64,000 nt of DNA, taken from NCBI RefSeq assembly GCF_009914765.1, contig NZ_WYDS01000012.1, positions 62,001 to 126,000 on the forward strand, in the 5' to 3' direction. This DNA is from Halodesulfovibrio sp. MK-HDV. Its GTDB lineage: Bacteria; Desulfobacterota; Desulfovibrionia; Desulfovibrionales; Desulfovibrionaceae. This document shows positions 1 to 8,846 of the stretch, in pieces (the first letter of the stretch is position 1; the number at the start of each line of letters is the position of its first letter). Made by a program: the position numbers and the translations under genes. The notes below the pieces were generated by a model. The model was not told the DNA's origin. It worked only from the letters and a program-made list of their open reading frames with translations, and ran no database searches.

Positions 1-551
1 GGAAGCAGTTAATCGATAGAAAAGACGGTCAATATTTTGACGTTGCACCGGCATCTATCAGGCTTTCAGAGCTCGAGGTTGACCTTAAGGAAAAACACGG
101 AAAGGGCAGTTTGCTTAAATCTGCGCTCGAAGAGGTTCGTGATGAGTATGACTATATCCTCTTGGACTGTCCGCCCCAGCTGGGGATGCTTCAGGTAAAT
201 GCGATTGTTGCTTGTGATCTGTTAATTATACCCATTCAGACAGATTTTTTAGCGCTACATGGGCTGAAATTGCTTTTTGATACGCTACGCACCCTTAATA
301 AGGTTTTGCCAAAACCAGTTACGTACCGTGCATTGGCTACAATGTATGATAAGCGAGCGGGGGCGTGCCGCAGGGTACTGGATCTGCTCGGTAGAAAAAT
401 GGGGGATTTAATGTTTTCCTCAGTAATTGGAATTGATACCCGCTTTAGGGATGCAAGTGCTCTGGGAAAGAGTGTATATGAAATTGATGCATCCTGCCGT
501 GGGGCACGTGGGTATGAGCTTTTGGCAAAAGAGGTAGAAAGCCTATGGTAA
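1..551 (+). CDS. ParA-family ATPase, 5' end outside the window
   Basis: The reading frame is open from the first base, so the Walker A end of the protein is missing. What remains contains the Walker B-like segment YDYILLDCPPQLGML and the switch-like segment IIPIQTDFLALHGL typical of ParA/Soj/MinD ATPases. The stop overlaps the start of the following CheW gene, so the two are translationally coupled. ParA proteins encoded in chemotaxis operons (ParC of Vibrio and relatives) place chemoreceptor arrays at the cell pole. The cheW-cheY-cheA neighbours make that the likely role here, rather than chromosome partition. Family is confident; the polar role is inference. Confidence 0.88.
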   Translation, partial: KQLIDRKDGQYFDVAPASIRLSELEVDLKEKHGKGSLLKSALEEVRDEYDYILLDCPPQLGMLQVNAIVACDLLIIPIQTDFLALHGLKLLFDTLRTLNKVLPKPVTYRALATMYDKRAGACRRVLDLLGRKMGDLMFSSVIGIDTRFRDASALGKSVYEIDASCRGARGYELLAKEVESLW

Positions 552-1495
552 AAACTCCTGAAGAATATTTTGAAGATCATTTATTTGATGTTGTGCAGGC
601 TGAACCCGCAAGTACTTTTACTGCGGCTGAAGCAGCATTTATGTCAAAATACCTTGGGGTGAATGAATCAGAAGCATTAGAGCGACTTGGATTGAATAAA
701 TCCATTGAGCCGGAATGTGTTCTTACTGCGGTTGGCTCATCATATGAGACTTCCGCAACTGCAGAACCGATTCCGACAGTTACGCTTGCTGCTCCTTCAG
801 AAGAACTTGTCCAAAAGATGAATACGCCTTCATCTTTTGAAGAAGATGAGGTGAAAGTCTCGTCTACTGCACCAAGAGCTCAGGCTCCTGAGATTGCAGT
901 TGCTGAACCTATTCAGGATGAGGTTGCAAATTCTGCAAGCAAATCCGTTATGGAAGACAGTTCAGACGTTGATACACAGGCTCCAGTGGCTGGAGAGAGA
1001 ACTTGGCATGGTGGCTTAGAGAGAGAACCAGATTTACTTGAACAGCTTCGTAATGAAAGCGAATTGCAAATGGTCAGCTTTTTTCTTGGACGCCAAGAAT
1101 TTACTGTTCCAATTAATGCCGTTCAGGAAGTAATCCGGAGCTTGCCAGCAACCAAACTTCCCGTTGCACCACCTTTTGTGACTGGAGTCATTAATTTACG
1201 GGGGATAGTAACGCCGATTATTCAATTGCGGGAATTACTCGGTATTGCTGGTTTAGAAGAACAAGAGCGGGCAGATAAATTTATTGTGGTTTGTAAACGG
1301 CACGGACTCCAGTTCGGGCTTGTTATCGACACTGTACACACAATGTACAGGGTGCCGCAGGATTCCATTGACTGGGCTGTTGAATCTCATCTGGGAATCG
1401 CAGTTCAGTATATCTTTGGTTTAATGAAATCTAAAGACTCGCTCATAAGTATTATTTCAGTTGATAATATTGTTGAAGCCATTCTTGAAGGATAG
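545..1495 (+). CDS. cheW: CheW-domain protein with long N-terminal extension (ParP-like?)
   Basis: The product is 316 residues, about twice the length of an ordinary CheW. Residues 1 to about 165 are acidic, low in complexity and rich in Ala, Glu, Pro and Ser. From about residue 172 a normal CheW fold follows, with the segments VSFFLGRQEFTVPI, GVINLRGIVTPIIQL and GLVIDTVH. CheW couples CheA to chemoreceptors. A CheW-like domain behind a long linker, next to a ParA, is also the architecture of ParP, which ties the array to ParC in Vibrio. The sequence does not decide between an extended CheW and a ParP analogue. The ATG overlaps the parA stop. Confidence 0.88.
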   Translation: MVKTPEEYFEDHLFDVVQAEPASTFTAAEAAFMSKYLGVNESEALERLGLNKSIEPECVLTAVGSSYETSATAEPIPTVTLAAPSEELVQKMNTPSSFEEDEVKVSSTAPRAQAPEIAVAEPIQDEVANSASKSVMEDSSDVDTQAPVAGERTWHGGLEREPDLLEQLRNESELQMVSFFLGRQEFTVPINAVQEVIRSLPATKLPVAPPFVTGVINLRGIVTPIIQLRELLGIAGLEEQERADKFIVVCKRHGLQFGLVIDTVHTMYRVPQDSIDWAVESHLGIAVQYIFGLMKSKDSLISIISVDNIVEAILEG

Positions 1496-1507
1496 AGAGC
1501 GCTAAAA

Positions 1508-1876
1508 ATGAGTAAACATATTCTGATTGTAGACGATTCCAAGACAGTTCGAAATCTCGTAGCGTTTATTATGAAAAATGAAGGCTTTAAGGTTACTGCT
1601 GCGGAAGACGGTCTTGATGGTTTGGAAAAATTGTATTCCTGTGGAGCTGTTGATCTCATTATTACAGATATCAACATGCCGCACATGGATGGTTTTACCT
1701 TCATTGAAAACGTGCGCAAGCAGGACACATACCGAGACATGCCTATTGTTGTTCTTTCTACTGAAGGACAGGAGCAGGATATTAAGCTTGGTATGAGCCT
1801 TGGAGCGAACCTGTACATGGTAAAACCAGCACAGCCAGAAAAAATGGTTCGAAACGTTCGAATGTTACTTGGCTAA
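1508..1876 (+). CDS. cheY: CheY-type single-domain response regulator
   Basis: This 122-residue receiver domain has the acidic pair D9-D10 (LIVDD), the phosphoacceptor D54 (IITDINMP), the switch Thr in VVLSTEG and the Lys in MVKPAQ. There is no output domain. It should take phosphate from the CheA encoded downstream and act on the flagellar switch or as a phosphate sink. It lies 12 bases after cheW. A strong terminator follows, so it may be transcribed apart from cheA. Confidence 0.92.
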   Translation: MSKHILIVDDSKTVRNLVAFIMKNEGFKVTAAEDGLDGLEKLYSCGAVDLIITDINMPHMDGFTFIENVRKQDTYRDMPIVVLSTEGQEQDIKLGMSLGANLYMVKPAQPEKMVRNVRMLLG

Positions 1877-1896
1877 CCGACGTTGTGATCTTTTTG

Positions 1897-1927
1897 CTAC
1901 TGCAAGTGGTTGCTTGCAGTAGTTTTT
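1897..1927 (+). terminator. intrinsic terminator after cheY
   Basis: A perfect 10-bp stem (CTACTGCAAG with CTTGCAGTAG) around a 6-base loop is followed by five T. It separates parA-cheW-cheY from cheA, so cheA must have its own promoter or depend on read-through. Confidence 0.85.
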
Positions 1928-2086
1928 CTGTGACCTAAATGCGTTCTGCATGTCATCGGTTTGTTTTTTCTTTATGTTTTCTAATTATCTGTAAAATACT
2001 ACCGATACTATATTAGACAGAGCACAGGCGGTTGTTGGGCTTGCCTGTATTATGCGTTTTTCACTACATCCATTTGGGGACAAAGT

Positions 2087-5044
2087 ATGAGCCAAGATTT
2101 TTTAGATCCGGAAATTTTTGCTGATTTTATTATCGAAGCAAAAGAACATCTGGAGACTATCGAGCCAAACTTGTTGGAACTTGAAAAAGATCCGGAAGAT
2201 ACCTCGTTATTGAATGAAATCTTTAGGCCGATGCACTCGTTAAAGGGCGCATCCGGTTTTCTTGGTCTCAATAAAATGAACACACTTGCGCACCGTGCTG
2301 AAAACATCATGGATGAATTGCGCAAAGGGACTATGGCAGCCACTCCTGCGATAATGGATGTGATTCTTGAGGCTACAGATGCTTTACGCAAGATCATCGA
2401 TAACCTTGATAATGAGGGGGAGGAAGGCGACGTAGCAACCGAGCCGATTAATCAGACACTTGATGCATTGCTTGCTGGAGATGTTCCGGCACCGGCAGCA
2501 AGTGTTGCTGACTCTAATGAACCTGAACCTGCCGCTGTTGAAGATACGCCTCTCGAAGCTGTGCAGGAAGACAATTTTATTGAATTAGAAGAAGCTGAGC
2601 TGGATACTGGCAGCCGTGTTGTCGTAGACCTTCCGGAAGGCGAGCTTTACTCGCTCACGTCTTTTGGTGAGGGGCACCTACGTGACTTTATTGAAGAAGC
2701 CATTGAGAACACAGCCGACCTGAGTAATGGTCTTCTCGAGCTTGAGCAAAATCCAGATGATAACGATGATCTTGTAAATGACCTGTTCCGTTTTTTCCAT
2801 AACTTGAAAGGTAATAGCGGAATTATTGGTTTTCATGAGCTGAACAGCCTTACACACGAAGCTGAAACACTGCTTAATCAAACTCGTAAAGGTGAGCTTC
2901 CTGTTACTCAGGGACTTATTGATACCTTGCTTCGCTGTGTAGATTTTATTGATACTCTTGTTAATAAAATTGATGCTGAATCCGGCCTTGTTCCACAGTT
3001 TGATCTTTCCGAAATTTTATCTGTATTGCGCCACGCTGTAGAGCATGGTGAATTCCCTGAAGTTGCTAAGGATGCACCAGCGCCTGCACCAGCGGAAGAG
3101 CCTGTTCAAGAAGCTGAAGAAGTGGAAGAGATTCCCGAGTACGACAAAGAAGACATGGATATCTTCATCGTAACACTCACTCAGCAGCGTGTTGCAGTAG
3201 AACTTGCAGTCAAAGAATTAGAAAAAGATTCTTCTCAAGAAGAGTTTATTAACAGCCTGTATCGCAGTCTTGTTACCACGCAGAATTCATGCAGCTATAT
3301 GCAATATGATAAGCCTCGTGTTCAAGCAGAACGTACGGCGGGTCTTGTGGATTCCGGTCGAAATGCCGACATGGACTTTGCACTCATGCTCGATTTGTTG
3401 CTTCAGGAAATTGAAATTCTGAACGATATGATTGATGCAGAGTTGGCCGTTTTCTCTCTTTGTATTGATACCAGTGCGCGATTAAAAGGCGTGGGCGAGC
3501 GTTCCCCTGAGCCACAAAAAGAATTGGAACTTAATCTTGAACTGCCAGATACCGGCAGCGCCGATTCTCCTGTTTCTTTTGTTGCTAATGCTCTTGTTGA
3601 AGAGCCGGAACCAGAACCAGAACCGGTTCAGGAAGCTCCTAAGCCAGCTCCAAAACCTGCTGTGCCAACTAAGCCGGTTGAGCCTGTTGAACCCGTTGAA
3701 TCGGTTAAGCCAGTTGCAACACCAGCACCCAAGCCTGCACCGAAACCAGCACCTAAACCGGAAGCGAAAGTAGCTTCAAAACCGGCAGCAGCTCCCGCAC
3801 CAGCTAAGGCAAAAGAAAAGGCACCTGCAAAACAGCAGAAGCCTAAATCTTCCAGTACGATTCGTGTTGATCATGAAAAGCTTGACCATTTGATGAACCT
3901 CATCGGTGAGCTTATCATTAACCGAAATAGGTACACCATGCTTGCCCGTAACCTTGAAAGCGGACAGAACGTAGACATTCAGGAAGTTGCTCAGTCTTTG
4001 ACTGAAACAACATACGCAATGGCACGTATTTCTGACGATCTTCAGGATACAATCATGAAGGTTCGCATGGTTCCCGTGTCTTCAGTATTCTCTCGCTTCC
4101 CGCGTTTGGTTCGAGATCTTTCCCGCAAAAGCGGCAAGCAGGTCGAACTGATTATGCAGGGCGAAGAAACAGAACTGGATAAAAGCGTTGTCGAAGTTAT
4201 CGGTGATCCACTTGTTCACCTTATTCGAAATGCAATGGACCACGGTGTAGAGTCTGAAGAAGATCGTCTGAAAGCAGGTAAGCAGGGTAAAGGCACAGTC
4301 CATCTGCGCGCATATTACCGGGGTAACTCCGTAGCCATCGAAATTGAAGATGATGGTAAAGGAATTGATCCTGAAAAAATGCGTGAAGTTGCTGTTAAGA
4401 AAGGTATTCTCGGTGCTGATGAAGCGAAGCTTCTTGATGATCGCGAAGCAATGGAACTGATTTTTGCACCGGGCTTCTCGTCTGCTGAAACGATTACAGA
4501 TATTTCAGGCCGAGGTGTTGGTATGGACGTTGTTCGTACTAACATTAAAAACCTTAAGGGTAGCGTGTCCATTAATTCCGAACTTGGAAAGGGCACTCGT
4601 TTTACTCTTACTCTGCCGCTTACACTGGCTATTATTGACGCTCTTATGGTCAATGTTGCCGGAGAAGAATTTGCAATTCCGCTTGATGCTGTTTCCGAGA
4701 CAACAAAAATCGAAGCAGAACGTCTTACGGATGTGAATGGTCGTAAAGCTGTTACATTGCGGGGTGAAGTTCTTGGTCTTGTCTACATGTCAGACCTGCT
4801 CGACTTACCGCGTTCTGAAGAAACAGGCGTGCTCTCAGTGGTTGTTATTCATGATAACGATAGAAGGCTCGGACTTGTTGTAGACAAGCTGCATGAGCGT
4901 CAGGAGATCGTTATTAAGCCACTTGGTGAATACCTTGGAGATCTTAAGGGTATTTCCGGCGCAACAATTATGGGCGATGGTTCTGTAATACTGATTCTTG
5001 ATCCGCATGAAATTTACCTGATGGCGACATCTAAAGCGATATAG
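2087..5044 (+). CDS. cheA: CheA histidine kinase with two Hpt domains and a third His-less copy
   Basis: This chemotaxis kinase of 985 residues is much longer than the usual 650-700. Two Hpt domains carry candidate phosphohistidines H50 (MHSLKGASGF) and H238 (FFHNLKGNSG). A third helical segment, about residues 352-450, aligns with the Hpt pattern but has V396 where the His should be. A Pro/Ala/Lys linker (about 500-590) leads to the dimerisation helix (IRVDHEKLDHLMNLIGELI), the GHKL ATPase with N box (HLIRNAMDHG), DDGKGI and GRGVGMDVV, and a C-terminal CheW domain. No separate P2 CheY-binding domain is obvious. It starts at the ATG after a GGGG-type ribosome site. Confidence 0.95.
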   Translation: MSQDFLDPEIFADFIIEAKEHLETIEPNLLELEKDPEDTSLLNEIFRPMHSLKGASGFLGLNKMNTLAHRAENIMDELRKGTMAATPAIMDVILEATDALRKIIDNLDNEGEEGDVATEPINQTLDALLAGDVPAPAASVADSNEPEPAAVEDTPLEAVQEDNFIELEEAELDTGSRVVVDLPEGELYSLTSFGEGHLRDFIEEAIENTADLSNGLLELEQNPDDNDDLVNDLFRFFHNLKGNSGIIGFHELNSLTHEAETLLNQTRKGELPVTQGLIDTLLRCVDFIDTLVNKIDAESGLVPQFDLSEILSVLRHAVEHGEFPEVAKDAPAPAPAEEPVQEAEEVEEIPEYDKEDMDIFIVTLTQQRVAVELAVKELEKDSSQEEFINSLYRSLVTTQNSCSYMQYDKPRVQAERTAGLVDSGRNADMDFALMLDLLLQEIEILNDMIDAELAVFSLCIDTSARLKGVGERSPEPQKELELNLELPDTGSADSPVSFVANALVEEPEPEPEPVQEAPKPAPKPAVPTKPVEPVEPVESVKPVATPAPKPAPKPAPKPEAKVASKPAAAPAPAKAKEKAPAKQQKPKSSSTIRVDHEKLDHLMNLIGELIINRNRYTMLARNLESGQNVDIQEVAQSLTETTYAMARISDDLQDTIMKVRMVPVSSVFSRFPRLVRDLSRKSGKQVELIMQGEETELDKSVVEVIGDPLVHLIRNAMDHGVESEEDRLKAGKQGKGTVHLRAYYRGNSVAIEIEDDGKGIDPEKMREVAVKKGILGADEAKLLDDREAMELIFAPGFSSAETITDISGRGVGMDVVRTNIKNLKGSVSINSELGKGTRFTLTLPLTLAIIDALMVNVAGEEFAIPLDAVSETTKIEAERLTDVNGRKAVTLRGEVLGLVYMSDLLDLPRSEETGVLSVVVIHDNDRRLGLVVDKLHERQEIVIKPLGEYLGDLKGISGATIMGDGSVILILDPHEIYLMATSKAI

Positions 5045-5070
5045 CTGCCGGATAGTTTATAGAATGTTAT

Positions 5071-5101
5071 AAGAGAGTCTCACAATGAGGCTCTCTTTTT
5101 T
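5071..5101 (+). terminator. intrinsic terminator after cheA
   Basis: The stem AAGAGAG...CTCTCTT, with an inner CTCA/TGAG pairing, is followed by a run of T, 27 bases after the cheA stop. Confidence 0.8.
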
Positions 5102-5152
5102 ATTGCCGTAAAAAGAATTGCAAGGAGCTCTTCAGAGGGGTATTTGCATTGC

Positions 5153-5776
5153 ATGTCAGATAGGTACCTTATTCCAGATACGAAACAGTATCGTGTTGAA
5201 GATAGCATTAAGAAGAGCCAGTTTATTGTAACGCTGGCTCATACTCCCTCTGTGGAAGAAGCAAAGGCATTTGTCTCTGCTGTGAAAGCAGAATTTCCCG
5301 ATGCCACGCATAATTGCTGGGCGTATCAGGCGGGGCCTCCCGGAACGACTGCCATGGTAGGCATGAGTGACGACGGAGAACCGCACGGTACAGCAGGAAA
5401 ACCCATGCTTAACATGCTGCTGCATGCTGACGTGGGGGAAGTTGCTGCTGTTGTTACGAGATATTTTGGCGGAACAAAGTTGGGTACCGGCGGGCTGGTT
5501 CGTGCATATTCCGGTATGGTGAAGCTTGGACTGGAAACAGTACCTACTCGAGAGAAAATTACACCGGTACGGCTTGAGGTCATTATGGACTATAGCGCCG
5601 TGACATTATTTAAGCGAATGCTACCGAAGTATGAGATAAAGGTGCTTGAAGAAACGTTTGGTGCCGATGTTACTTTTGTTGTTGAGATGCCAAAAGAACA
5701 TGGAAAGAATTTTTCTGATGCCGTTGTGGAACTTACAAACGGTAATGCCTTGATAGATGATGTTACTGACGCATAA
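5153..5776 (+). CDS. YigZ/IMPACT-family protein
   Basis: This protein of about 207 residues has the IMPACT-family signature segments GEPHGTAGKPML and RYFGGTKLGTGGLVRAY in its N-terminal half, and the smaller C-terminal domain (about residues 135-205) seen in YigZ. The bacterial family is widely conserved, but its biochemical role is not settled; the eukaryotic relative IMPACT acts in translational control through GCN1. The chosen ATG (5153) gives the usual family start MSDRYLIP. A TTG nine bases upstream is possible, but it lies only three bases from the GAGGGG. Confidence 0.9.
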   Translation: MSDRYLIPDTKQYRVEDSIKKSQFIVTLAHTPSVEEAKAFVSAVKAEFPDATHNCWAYQAGPPGTTAMVGMSDDGEPHGTAGKPMLNMLLHADVGEVAAVVTRYFGGTKLGTGGLVRAYSGMVKLGLETVPTREKITPVRLEVIMDYSAVTLFKRMLPKYEIKVLEETFGADVTFVVEMPKEHGKNFSDAVVELTNGNALIDDVTDA

Positions 5777-5786
5777 ACGTGAATAT

Positions 5787-5825
5787 AAAAAAAGCCCTTG
5801 TTCTCAGGAATAAGGGCTTTTTTTT
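5787..5825. terminator. bidirectional terminator between yigZ and pgl
   Basis: AAGCCCTTGTTC pairs with GAATAAGGGCTT. Runs of A before and T after allow it to stop transcription from both converging genes. Confidence 0.85.
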
Positions 5826-5833
5826 ATGTAAAA

Positions 5834-6568
5834 TTAACCATTGTATGCGTCTTGATCAACAACCCAGTAGAGTCTTCCTTTATGAGGCTGAACTCTTTGA
5901 GCAGGTAGTGTTCTTTCGCCTAACAGGTCGAGTGCCTTTACGAGTACACCATGTTTTTCTTTTCCTTGAATCAGAAAAACACATGCACGCGCATTGTTTA
6001 GAACAGGCAATGTGAGTGTGATGCGCCAAGCTTCCATTTCACGGATGTACTGATCTGTTACCAGTCTGTTAGTAATCTCGATGCCATCATACCCTGGGAA
6101 GAGTGAGGCTGTGTGCCCATCTGGTCCCATCCCGAGCAGGATGAAGTCAAAGCGTGGAACTTCGCCGTCGCCAAGTTGGAAGTGGCGGCGGAGAAGGCTT
6201 TCGTATTCATCCGCAGCTTCCTGCGAATTGATCTCGCCTTTCATTCTATAAAAATGGGTTGCTGATACTTTATGAAGTAACTCTTCTTTTGCAAGACGAT
6301 AGTTGGATTGCTCATCATCCGGCCCTACACTTCGTTCATCCACCCAGTAAAAGTTTACCTTTTCCCATGGGATATCCGCGCAGAACTGCGATGAAGCAAG
6401 AACTTCAAAAAAGAGTTTCGGCGTATGACCGCCGGAAATTGCTACGTTGTATTCTCCGCGCTTTTCGATTGCGTCGTGGCAACGGTCAACAAAGATTGTT
6501 GCGGCATGGCGGGCGAGATCCTGTGGGGATTCAGTAACAGAAAGTGTCAGATCAATAGTTTTTGTCAT
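5834..6568 (-). CDS. pgl: 6-phosphogluconolactonase
   Basis: This protein of about 244 residues hydrolyses 6-phosphogluconolactone to 6-phosphogluconate in the oxidative pentose phosphate route. It has the phosphate-binding segment ISGGHTPKLFFEVL near the N-terminus and the signature FDFILLGMGPDGHTASLFPG in the middle, plus YWVDER. The start MTKTIDL is preceded by a good GGAGG. A longer upstream frame lacks a ribosome site. No glucose-6-phosphate dehydrogenase lies beside it. Confidence 0.93.
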   Translation of the reverse strand: MTKTIDLTLSVTESPQDLARHAATIFVDRCHDAIEKRGEYNVAISGGHTPKLFFEVLASSQFCADIPWEKVNFYWVDERSVGPDDEQSNYRLAKEELLHKVSATHFYRMKGEINSQEAADEYESLLRRHFQLGDGEVPRFDFILLGMGPDGHTASLFPGYDGIEITNRLVTDQYIREMEAWRITLTLPVLNNARACVFLIQGKEKHGVLVKALDLLGERTLPAQRVQPHKGRLYWVVDQDAYNG

Positions 6569-6673
6569 AGTGCCTCCGTATTGCTCAACAACGGTGCAGC
6601 TATGATGGGCACTGCGCCGTAGTATATTTGTTAAACAGCATGGTTGCATACTTTGTTCACTATTAAAACGGTT

Positions 6674-7171
6674 TTATTGCTGCAAAGTGTCTTTGCGGGG
6701 CAGAAAGGTTGTTCGCAGAAAATTTGAGCTAAAGAAGTTCATAGGATTTCGGGATATTGCATCCGGAATGACATGATACCAGCGATAGCCAAGCTTCTTA
6801 AAATAGGTCGCAGCAAGATGGCGGTGTCCTGTTTCTTTTGCTGCAAGAAGGGCAGCATCGCGTTGACAGCGAGAAGTAGAGAGAAGCTTGAGGATACGCG
6901 GGGTGAATCCTCTGCGCGAAAAGATAGCTTTGATTCTTTTGAATTCTCTAAAGCGGGAAAAGGCATCAGCCTGACATAAAATAACGCCCCAGCCAAAAAG
7001 TGCAGAAAGTACAAAAAGCACAGCCCCATAGACCGAAACCCCATTATTCAGGATGAAATGGGCCTCTATGTAAAGTGTTGTAGCTACAAACAACAATGTT
7101 AGCGCGGTTGCATGTGGAAACGGTGCAACTTTAATGTAACGGATGATAGTTCTGTATAATGGGGTTCGCAC
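6674..7171 (-). CDS. small inner-membrane protein, unknown function
   Basis: This product of 165 residues starts with GTG. Two hydrophobic segments (about residues 21-40 and 45-65) form a membrane hairpin. A basic cytoplasmic C-terminal domain with several Arg/Lys clusters follows (FSRFREFKRIKAIF). No family was recognised. The start is weakly supported because no clear ribosome site precedes the GTG. It lies behind pgl on the same strand, about 100 bases upstream. Confidence 0.6.
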   Translation of the reverse strand: MRTPLYRTIIRYIKVAPFPHATALTLLFVATTLYIEAHFILNNGVSVYGAVLFVLSALFGWGVILCQADAFSRFREFKRIKAIFSRRGFTPRILKLLSTSRCQRDAALLAAKETGHRHLAATYFKKLGYRWYHVIPDAISRNPMNFFSSNFLRTTFLPRKDTLQQ

Positions 7172-7392
7172 TGTTGTAGTACCTATGTCATGCTTACATG
7201 TAATTTATTAACGGTAAGGTCGAGATAAGATGTGTTGTAATATAAAAAGCGTGGTTGCTAAACAATACTTAAAGACTAAGAGAGTTACATAGAACAAAGA
7301 AAATTGTATATCTGAAAGCCTTTGATACAGCATTCTTTGTGTTGCATTATAGTAAGATAAAAATCCTATTATTGTAGAAAAAGGAGCAGCAC

Positions 7393-7719
7393 ATGAAAGA
7401 ATCCAATGTCAGACTAGAGATTATCGAAAAAATTAAGACTGAGTATAACGCAACCGGTGCGATTCATATTGATTATGAGGATATAAAACTAAACGATGAT
7501 GGAAAAGATGCATTAATCAAGAGTGCTGAAACATTAGCAGAGAGATTGGGGCTACATCATCATAACCTCCAAAAGCACCTTTATAATAATATATACTACA
7601 TTGAACCCGCAGGGCCGCTTGTAGTGGCTATCTCTTTGCCAGAACAAAAAATTGAAATGTTTGCACAGATGCCTCAATCAATGTGGTCGTTTAGATTAAA
7701 CAACAGGTTTGTAAACTGA
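7393..7719 (+). CDS. unknown small protein, paralogue A of a tandem pair
   Basis: This 108-residue soluble protein is preceded by AAAAAGGAGC as ribosome site. Its C-terminal half (LYNNIYYIEPAG, then LVVAISLPEQKIEMFAQMP and MWSFR) matches the next gene position by position (LFDNVFRLEPSD, then LMLLIELPRHDIEFYVELP and LWNFR). The N-terminal half is only weakly alike and contains His-rich LGLHHHNLQKH. No membrane segment, Cys pair or known domain is visible. An old tandem duplication of an unrecognised family is the simplest reading. Confidence 0.7.
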   Translation: MKESNVRLEIIEKIKTEYNATGAIHIDYEDIKLNDDGKDALIKSAETLAERLGLHHHNLQKHLYNNIYYIEPAGPLVVAISLPEQKIEMFAQMPQSMWSFRLNNRFVN

Positions 7720-7796
7720 AATAAACAGCCACCGTACACATTGTGTCGTAATTTAGTATAATATGTATCGGTAGGCTGTTCAAGCGCGGAGATAGT

Positions 7797-8102
7797 ATGC
7801 AATTATCAATGAGACAATACTATTTAGCAAAGAAACTGCAAACAGAACGGTTTGGGGAAATAGCCGTTCCTGTTGATCCAGAGCGGATTCTTTTGCACCA
7901 TGAGGCAACAACCGTTGTGCGCTCGGCCGCAGATCAGGTTGCAAGTGAGTCGGCAGTTACACGGGATGAAATTATTTCCCGCTTGTTCGATAATGTTTTC
8001 AGATTGGAGCCGTCAGATACTCTGATGTTGCTTATTGAATTGCCGAGACATGATATAGAATTTTATGTGGAACTACCGAGCGCGTTGTGGAATTTTAGAT
8101 AA
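7797..8102 (+). CDS. unknown small protein, paralogue B of a tandem pair
   Basis: This 101-residue protein is homologous to the preceding gene over its last 40 residues, including the shared ending P-x-x-(M/L)-W-x-F-R. The N-terminus differs (MQLSMRQYYLAKKLQTERFG). The 77-base gap between the two genes carries possible promoter sequence, so they need not be one transcript. DarP follows 96 bases downstream. The function is unknown. Confidence 0.68.
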   Translation: MQLSMRQYYLAKKLQTERFGEIAVPVDPERILLHHEATTVVRSAADQVASESAVTRDEIISRLFDNVFRLEPSDTLMLLIELPRHDIEFYVELPSALWNFR

Positions 8103-8198
8103 TGACGGTTTTTGTGTGAGGAAAAGCGTTCTTGTGTATGCAGAGGCTTTACGAATGTAATTCCCTGCGGTAGAAGCAGACCATCTTGGAGGTCTAAG

Positions 8199-8720
8199 AT
8201 GGTTACAGATAATGAACAGGATGTGGAATTTGAAGAGGACGACGGATATTTAAGCCGTTCAGAAAAGAAACGTCGCAGCACAGCTATCCAAAAAATCGGA
8301 GAAGAGCTGGCGTCTTATCCGATCAGCGCTATTCGTTCTTTTAATCTTCCGGATTTCTTGATGCAGGAATATGAAGAACTGCACACAATTACTAAGCACG
8401 AAGCCAAACGCCGTAAAATGCAGTATATTGGCAAAATGCTTCGTGAAGTAGATATCGAGCCTATTAGGGCGCGTATTGAGGAAGCACAGGAAGGTAAAGC
8501 TGCTCAGAGTGCTGATTTTCATCACTTGGAGCGCTTGCGTGAACGCTTGATTCAAGGTGATAAAGAAGTACTTAGCACGATTGTTGAATCATATCCGAAT
8601 GTGGATATGCAGAAACTTCGTCAACTTGTGCGTAATACAAAAAAAGAAATGGAAAAAGAGAAGCCGTTAAAATCTTCTAAATTACTTTTCCGCTATTTGC
8701 GCGAACTGGATCAAGGCTAA
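8199..8720 (+). CDS. darP: DarP/YjgA-family ribosome-associated protein
   Basis: This 173-residue protein aligns throughout with the DUF615/YjgA family, now DarP, which assists late 50S subunit assembly. Visible matches include YLSRSEKKRR near the N-terminus, KRRKMQYIGKMLREVDIEPIR in the middle, FHHLERLRERLI, and PKS-like KPLKSSKLLFRYLREL at the end. The ATG at 8199 has GGAGG six bases upstream. The longer frame from 8112 would add a Cys-rich tail absent from the family. Confidence 0.9.
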   Translation: MVTDNEQDVEFEEDDGYLSRSEKKRRSTAIQKIGEELASYPISAIRSFNLPDFLMQEYEELHTITKHEAKRRKMQYIGKMLREVDIEPIRARIEEAQEGKAAQSADFHHLERLRERLIQGDKEVLSTIVESYPNVDMQKLRQLVRNTKKEMEKEKPLKSSKLLFRYLRELDQG

Positions 8721-8754
8721 TAACCTTCCTTGTACACAGACCTTTGTGCATAAA

Positions 8755-8792
8755 AATGCCTCGAAAGAATTTCTTTCGAGGCATTTTGTTTT
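8755..8792 (+). terminator. intrinsic terminator after darP
   Basis: ATGCCTCGAAAGAA pairs with TTCTTTCGAGGCAT, followed by a T-rich tract. Confidence 0.85.
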
Positions 8793-8846
8793 TGGTACTG
8801 ATTGAGCAAAAAAGCATTTTGTCACATGTGGCCTGTCATTGCATCA

